12,405 nt of DNA, from NCBI GenBank assembly GCA_002352125.1, contig DEHU01000045.1:758-13162 (forward strand), written 5' to 3'. Positions 8,105 through 12,405 of this stretch are shown one piece after another. The notes below the pieces were generated by a model that saw nothing but the letters and a program-made list of their open reading frames with translations, did not search any database and was not told the DNA's origin. The DNA is from Competibacteraceae bacterium UBA2792. GTDB taxonomy: Bacteria > Pseudomonadota > Gammaproteobacteria > Competibacterales > Competibacteraceae. The translations under genes were made by a program, and so were the position numbers. Each line of letters opens with the position of its first letter. The stretch's first letter is position 1.

Positions 8105-8916
8105 CGCTGGCAGCCCAGACAGAAATACGTTGCCCGCAGACCGACGCGGCAACGCTGGATCGGTTTGCCGCAAACCACGCACGGTAATGCGCTGCGGCCG
8201 TAAACGCGGAGATATTGCCGGAAGTAACCTGGCTCGCCATCGCCGCCAACGAAATCTCGCAAGGTCGTGCCACCCTGGCGAATCGCTTCGCCCAAAATCT
8301 CCCGGATCGCCGCCGCCAGCCGCTCGTGTTCGGCCAACGCGATTTGGCCGGCCAACCGTAGCGGATGGATGCCGGCCGCGAACAGCGATTCGTTGGCATA
8401 AATGTTCCCGACCCCCACGACTACGCGGTTGTCCATGACGAACGCTTTGATGGGCGGAACGCGTCCTTGCGCCCGCCGGTGCAGATAAGCGCCGGAGAAC
8501 GTTTCGTCGAACGGTTCGGGACCGAGCGTTCGCAGCAGTTCGTGCTGTTCCGGAGGTTCCCGGGTCCACAATACGGCCCCGAAACGACGGCTGTCGTTGA
8601 AGCGCAGACACCGGTCGCCGGCCACTACGATATCGACGTGATCGTGCTTGGATGGGGGCGTATCGGCCGGGAGAACGCGCAACCGGCCGGTCATGCCAAG
8701 ATGGAAAATCGCGGTACCGGCATCAGTGCGCAGCAACAGATATTTAGCGCGCCGGTCCACCTGCCGGATCGTCTGTCCGATCAACTCCGTCGCCAGTTCG
8801 GCCGATACCGGCCAACGCAGCCGAGGTTGCCGTACCACTACCCGGACGACTTTTTGGCCGGTCAAATACGGAGCAATACCGCTCCGGACGGTTTCGACTT
8901 CGGGAAGCTCGGGCAT
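8101..8916 (-). CDS. mutM: Formamidopyrimidine-DNA glycosylase (8-oxoguanine DNA glycosylase / AP lyase)
   Basis: MutM (Fpg) removes 8-oxoguanine and formamidopyrimidines from DNA and nicks the abasic site. The 271-residue product starts [14 protein letters not shown]; after Met removal Pro is the catalytic nucleophile and the next Glu is essential. Lys58 (RRAKYLLL) is the conserved lysine, [10 protein letters not shown] carries the intercalating Met, and NDSRRFGAV the Arg and Phe of the same wedge. The helix-two-turn-helix region ([13 protein letters not shown]) is intact. A C-terminal zinc finger is complete with Cys246, Cys249, Cys266 and Cys269. Length matches the E. coli protein (269). 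The start has GGTGA just upstream. The stop codon overlaps that of the convergent gene, which leaves no room for a separate terminator on either strand. The 168 bases upstream, to the dehydrogenase gene, show no clear promoter. Confidence 0.98.
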   Translation of the reverse strand: MPELPEVETVRSGIAPYLTGQKVVRVVVRQPRLRWPVSAELATELIGQTIRQVDRRAKYLLLRTDAGTAIFHLGMTGRLRVLPADTPPSKHDHVDIVVAGDRCLRFNDSRRFGAVLWTREPPEQHELLRTLGPEPFDETFSGAYLHRRAQGRVPPIKAFVMDNRVVVGVGNIYANESLFAAGIHPLRLAGQIALAEHERLAAAIREILGEAIRQGGTTLRDFVGGDGEPGYFRQYLRVYGRSALPCVVCGKPIQRCRVGLRATYFCLGCQR

Positions 8917-9084
8917 CGGTCACCAGCCGGTCGTCATCGCTATGGTCATAGAGAGGAAAACCCTATCGGGTCGCCGCTTCGGCCGGGCGACATCCATCGG
9001 GGTCCGCTCGCGCGACGCATGGCGATCACTGTCAAGAAAATATGCTAAGCACAATGACTTGCGACCAATTCACTGGTCCGCAAA

Positions 9085-9930
9085 CTACCGCCGCCCTTCG
9101 CCGCCAGCCCGCCGCAGCACTGCGTCCAGCGCGCGGGTCGGCAACAACCGGCGCAATACCGCAAACAGGTAAGTCGGCACGGTCACGTAATAGCGGGCGC
9201 GCGGCCGAGGGCTTTCCAGGGCGTGAACCACCCGTTTCAACACCGCTTCGGGCGGCAAGGTGAACGGTGCGGCGGGCCCTCTCTTGAGCAGTCGCGCCTC
9301 CATCGCTGCATACCGCTCCCGGTGCAGGCTGGTTTCGGCCCGAATGTGCCGTCGGTAGGCCGCATATGCGTTGTCGCGAAACCGGCTCAGGATCGGTCCC
9401 GGCTCGATCAGGCAAACGTGGATGCCGGTTTCAGCCAGTTCCAGCCGAAGGGTATCGGCCAACCCTTCCAGCGCGAACTTGCTGGCGACGTAGGCACCAC
9501 GATAAGGGAAAGCCACCAGCCCCAGCACCGAACTGGCGAACAAAATCCGTCCGCCGCCCTGCCGGCGCATGACCGGAACGATTCGATTGGTCAATTCCTG
9601 CGTTCCGAACACGTTGGTCTCGAACTGTTCCCGCAGCGCTTCGCGACTCAAATCCTCTACCGCGCCGGGTTGACCGTAGGCACCATTGTTGAATAGCGCA
9701 TCCAGCCTGCCACCCGTTCGTTCCAAAACCGTCGCCACCGCCGCACGAATGGAAGCGGAATCGCGCAGATCCAGCGTCACGCTCTCCAACCCTTCGGCCT
9801 GCAATCGCGTTGCGTCGGCCGGCTGGCGCACCGCAGCGAATACCCGCCAGCCGCGCGCATTTAACCCGAGCGCAGCACATTGGCCGATACCCGAAGAACA
9901 CCCTGTGATCAAAATCGTTTTATCGCTCAT
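9085..9930 (-). CDS. YbbO-like short-chain dehydrogenase/reductase
   Basis: This 281-residue Rossmann-fold oxidoreductase has all the classical SDR marks: TGCSSGIG at 9-16 (cofactor glycine motif), LDLRD at 53-57, NNGAYG at 81-86 in place of the usual NNAG, NVFG (Asn106), Ser134, and Tyr147-x-x-x-Lys151 as the catalytic pair, then IEPGPI at 175-180. Arg35 after the second strand suggests NADP(H). It aligns by eye with E. coli YbbO over its whole length, including RFTLGPEAV-like and RLLPTRALD-like C-terminal segments. YbbO-type enzymes reduce aldehydes or ketones; the natural substrate here is unknown. I chose ATG 9930 because GAGGTGG lies just before it; the frame is open for eight more codons to 9954 but that part is not conserved. 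A weak hairpin without a T-run lies just past the stop (9062-9080). Confidence 0.9.
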   Translation of the reverse strand: MSDKTILITGCSSGIGQCAALGLNARGWRVFAAVRQPADATRLQAEGLESVTLDLRDSASIRAAVATVLERTGGRLDALFNNGAYGQPGAVEDLSREALREQFETNVFGTQELTNRIVPVMRRQGGGRILFASSVLGLVAFPYRGAYVASKFALEGLADTLRLELAETGIHVCLIEPGPILSRFRDNAYAAYRRHIRAETSLHRERYAAMEARLLKRGPAAPFTLPPEAVLKRVVHALESPRPRARYYVTVPTYLFAVLRRLLPTRALDAVLRRAGGEGRR

Positions 9931-10026
9931 CGCCACCTCAAAAATCTGATGCACCTCGCTCGGAAGCGACGGAAAACGAAAGTCCTTGGTAATATTCGCA
10001 ACCCGTTTTCTTGCAGCGCAATAAAA

Positions 10027-10049
10027 CTGACATATTTATGAAATATAAA
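10027..10049 (+). promoter_or_regulatory. Candidate Pho box and -10 element upstream of pstS
   Basis: CTGACAT (10027-10033) matches the PhoB half-site CTGTCAT at six of seven bases. Four A/T bases later comes ATGAAAT (10038-10044), a weaker match at four of seven with the correct 11-base period. A TATAAA (10044-10049) follows directly; a second -10-like CATAGT is at 10061-10066. PhoB control of pst genes is well established in related bacteria. The weak second half-site keeps this tentative. Confidence 0.4.
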
Positions 10050-10159
10050 GGCCGTCAAGCCATAGTAACGTCAGCTTCTGGTTTCCGTTCGATCCTCAGG
10101 GAGGAGGTGCATTTCGACATCTTACCCATTCATGACAATTTTTTGTCGGAGGCTTTTTC

Positions 10160-11203
10160 GTGATCAAGAACAAACTCGCGCTCGCTGCGACGGCAACTAT
10201 CGCTTTGGCAAGTACGGCTTACGCTCAATCCGCCCGTGACTACATCAGCATCGTGGGCTCGTCCACCGTCTACCCCTTCTCGACGGCGGTCGCCGAGCAA
10301 TTCGGCAAGGGCAGCAGCTTCAAGACGCCGAAAGTCGAATCGACCGGCACCGGCGGCGGCTTCAAGCTGTTCTGCGGCGGCGTCGGCGTCCAGCACCCCG
10401 ACATCAGCAACGCTTCCCGCAAGATCAAATCGTCCGAAATCGAAACCTGCGCCAAGAACGGCATCAAGGAAATCGTCGAGGTCAACGTCGGTTTCGATGG
10501 CATCGTGGTCGCTTCTTCCAAAAAGAACAAGCCGATGCCGCTAACCACCAAGAACCTCTGGCTGGCCTTGGCCAAAGAGATTCCAGACCCGGCCACCGGC
10601 AAGCTGGTCGCCAACAATGCTAAGACCTGGAAAGACATCGACGCCACGCTGCCCGCCAACAAGATCGAGGTGCTAGGTCCGCCTCCGACCTCCGGCACCC
10701 GCGACGCCTTCGTCGAACTGGTCATGGATCACGGCTGCAAGGAATTCGACGCCATCAAGGAGCTGGAAAAATCCGACGAGAAGAAAGCCAAGGCAGTTTG
10801 CCAAACCATCCGCGAAGATGGCGCGTTCATCGAAGCGGGCGAGAACGACAACCTGATCGTCAACAAGCTGGTCGCCAATCCCAACGCGCTGGGCCTCTTC
10901 GGCTACAGCTTTTTGGAAGAGAACCTCGACAAGATCCAAGGCGAGACCATCGACGGCGTCGCGCCCGCTTTTGAGAGCATCGCCGACGGCAAATATCCTG
11001 TCGCCCGGCCGTTGTTCTTCTACGTCAAAAAAGCCCACGTCGGCGTCATCCCCGGCATCAAGGAATACGTCGCCGAGTTCACCAGCGAGAAAGCCATGGG
11101 TGACGAAGGCTATCTTAGCGCGAAAGGTTTGATCCCGCTGCCAGCCGCCAAGCGCAAGCAAGTCGCGGCCGACGCCAATAGCCTCAAGGCTATGACCCCA
11201 TAA
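10160..11203 (+). CDS. pstS: Periplasmic phosphate-binding protein of the Pst ABC transporter
   Basis: PstS captures inorganic phosphate in the periplasm and hands it to the PstC/PstA membrane channel. The 347-residue precursor has a signal peptide with cleavage after about residue 22 (ASTAYA). The mature protein starts with IVGSSTVYPFSTAVAEQFG, followed by ESTGTGGGFKLFCGG and DISNASRKIKSSE; the Ser/Thr/Gly residues of these loops bind phosphate in the family. GFDGIVV and GPPPTSGTRDAF form the second half of the site (Ser-Gly-Thr-Arg is typical). This is the longer subtype with extra cysteines, unlike E. coli PstS, and is common in marine and environmental proteobacteria. It starts with GTG after a good GGAGG eight bases upstream. 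pstC follows after an intrinsic terminator, as expected for a binding protein needed in excess. Confidence 0.95.
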   Translation: MIKNKLALAATATIALASTAYAQSARDYISIVGSSTVYPFSTAVAEQFGKGSSFKTPKVESTGTGGGFKLFCGGVGVQHPDISNASRKIKSSEIETCAKNGIKEIVEVNVGFDGIVVASSKKNKPMPLTTKNLWLALAKEIPDPATGKLVANNAKTWKDIDATLPANKIEVLGPPPTSGTRDAFVELVMDHGCKEFDAIKELEKSDEKKAKAVCQTIREDGAFIEAGENDNLIVNKLVANPNALGLFGYSFLEENLDKIQGETIDGVAPAFESIADGKYPVARPLFFYVKKAHVGVIPGIKEYVAEFTSEKAMGDEGYLSAKGLIPLPAAKRKQVAADANSLKAMTP

Positions 11204-11220
11204 GCTCTCGCTCCTAGACC

Positions 11221-11247
11221 CCTCTCCCTGCGGGAGGGGCTTTTTTA
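11221..11247 (+). terminator. Rho-independent terminator after pstS
   Basis: CCTCTCCC (11221-11228) pairs with GGGAGGGG (11232-11239), including one T-G pair, over a TGC loop. CTTTTTTAT follows directly, a clean U-tract. Because pstC starts only 35 bases later on the same strand, this probably acts as an attenuator that keeps pstS mRNA in excess over pstC. Confidence 0.9.
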
Positions 11248-11281
11248 TTGCAGCGTCTCCTCTACGGTTCACGGTAACGAC

Positions 11282-12405
11282 ATGCGGCCTTATCTTTTGC
11301 TCGCGCTGATCCTATTGAGCATCGGCAGTTACTATCTGGGCCGGCAGCGCGCCCTCGCGGTCGCCGGCGGCCACGTCCGTAACCTGCATTCCCTACCTAG
11401 TTTCTACGGCTCTTACGCGGCCTTGTGGTGCGGCCTGCCAGCGCTGGCCGTGTTCGTGCTCTGGGCCGTTCTGCAACCGAACATCATCATCGATCTGGTC
11501 GTGGCCAGCATGCCGCCCGAATTGCGCGAGCTGCCACCGGATCGCTTGAACCTCGTGATCAACGACCTCAAGAATCTGGTCGGCGGCAACATCGTCTCCA
11601 GCACGCCCAATCCGGCCATGCTAGCGGCCGCCGACCACTACCGGAATCTGCACGTCATCGGCAACGCTGCGCTTTGGATGGTGGCGCTCACGCTCGCCAT
11701 CGCTGGCATCGCCCACGCCTGGCGGGCGATTTCACCGGCGCTGCGCGCCCGTAACCGGGTCGAACAGGTCATCAATTTATTTTTGATCGCCAGTTCGACG
11801 GTCGCCATCTTCACCACCGTCGGTATCGTGCTATCGGTTTTGTTCGAATCCATCCTGTTCTTTCACAAAGTGCCGGTCACCGAGTTTCTATTCGGTTTAC
11901 AGTGGAGCCCGCAAACCGCGCTGCGCGCCGATCAGATCGGCTCTTCGGGCGCATTCGGTTCGGTGCCCCTGTTCGCCGGCACCTTGCTGATCTCCGGCAT
12001 CGCCATGCTGGTCGCCGTGCCCATCGGCCTGATGGCGGCGCTGTTCCTGTCCGAGTACGCCACCCCGAAATTTCGCGCCATCGCCAAGCCAGCCCTGGAA
12101 ATTCTCGCCGGCATTCCGACCGTGGTCTACGGCTTCTTCGCCGCGTTGACCGTGGCGCCGCTGATCCGCCAGATCGGCACGGCCCTGGGCCTGCATGTGG
12201 CGTCGGAAAGCGCCTTGGCCGCCGGACTGGTCATGGGCATCATGATCATCCCGTTCGTCTCTTCGCTGTCGGACGACGTGATCAACGCCGTGCCGCAGTC
12301 GATGCGCGACGGTTCCTACGCGCTGGGGGCGACCAAATCGGAAACCATCACCCGCGTGCTGCTGCCCGCCGCCTTGCCTGGGATCGTCGGCAGCATCTTG
12401 CTGGC
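11282..12405 (+). CDS. pstC: Phosphate ABC transporter permease PstC, long form (3' end lies right of the window)
   Basis: PstC forms the inner-membrane phosphate channel with PstA. The open frame runs from ATG 11282 to the window edge, giving 374 codons. The last part is unmistakably an ABC permease: GTLLISGIAMLVAVPIGL, LSEYATPKFRAIAKPALEI, LAGIPTVVYGFFA, and the EAA-like cytoplasmic loop YALGATKSETITRVLLPAAL that contacts the PstB ATPase. Ahead of it, residues 1-215 add at least three membrane helices (about 3-20, 45-65, 125-147) and a soluble loop (about 76-123). The E. coli protein (319 residues in total) lacks this part, but long PstC versions are known in many gammaproteobacteria. No strong ribosome-binding site is seen. 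pstA, pstB and phoU would be expected next, outside the window. Confidence 0.93.
   Translation, partial: MRPYLLLALILLSIGSYYLGRQRALAVAGGHVRNLHSLPSFYGSYAALWCGLPALAVFVLWAVLQPNIIIDLVVASMPPELRELPPDRLNLVINDLKNLVGGNIVSSTPNPAMLAAADHYRNLHVIGNAALWMVALTLAIAGIAHAWRAISPALRARNRVEQVINLFLIASSTVAIFTTVGIVLSVLFESILFFHKVPVTEFLFGLQWSPQTALRADQIGSSGAFGSVPLFAGTLLISGIAMLVAVPIGLMAALFLSEYATPKFRAIAKPALEILAGIPTVVYGFFAALTVAPLIRQIGTALGLHVASESALAAGLVMGIMIIPFVSSLSDDVINAVPQSMRDGSYALGATKSETITRVLLPAALPGIVGSILL

Noticed and set aside
7677..8611. Overlapping frames of 204-267 codons around the 3' end of the secreted-protein gene and mutM
   Set aside because: They are Arg/Pro-rich translations of the repetitive tail and of mutM in wrong frames, with no motifs.
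9029..9034. Perfect TTGACA (minus strand) as a mutM promoter -35
   Set aside because: No -10-like hexamer lies at 16-18 bases downstream.

Overview
The window looks like chromosomal DNA from a gammaproteobacterium with a fairly GC-rich genome. The protein matches I can make from memory (AspS, Edd, Eda, MutM, a YbbO-type dehydrogenase, PstS, PstC) are all of proteobacterial type. A heme-sensor protein with a HAMP domain and a partner with DUF4388/DUF8082-like domains recall Thiotrichales, Beggiatoa or Competibacteraceae relatives. That placement is inference, not something shown by a marker gene.

Layout. Positions 1-110 hold the 5' end of aspS on the minus strand, with a plausible promoter at 212-240. 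From about 640 to 2700 the DNA is visibly richer in A and T than the rest. It carries a minus-strand pair: a membrane sensor with a CxxCH heme motif and HAMP domain (1033-1938) and a small cytoplasmic protein (374-916), preceded by a possible 52-residue ORF. From 2156 to 3133 there is no convincing intact gene. This gap holds palindromes, including a perfect 17-bp inverted repeat, and the remains of a SnoaL-like gene.

Positions 3134-5664 hold edd and eda, the two enzymes specific to the Entner-Doudoroff pathway, as an overlapping or nearly overlapping operon. The start of eda is odd: the best ribosome-binding site points at an ATA codon. Next come a cyclic-nucleotide-binding protein without a DNA-binding domain and a secreted protein of unknown function with a proline-rich tail (5983-8104), probably one transcript. 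The latter converges on mutM, and the two stop codons overlap. A YbbO-like short-chain dehydrogenase lies upstream of mutM on the same strand.

The right end starts the phosphate-uptake operon: pstS with a candidate Pho box, an intrinsic terminator after pstS that would reduce read-through, then pstC, which runs off the window. Most of the window is housekeeping or metabolic. The parts least explained are the AT-rich island between aspS and edd and the two-gene cNMP/secreted-protein unit.
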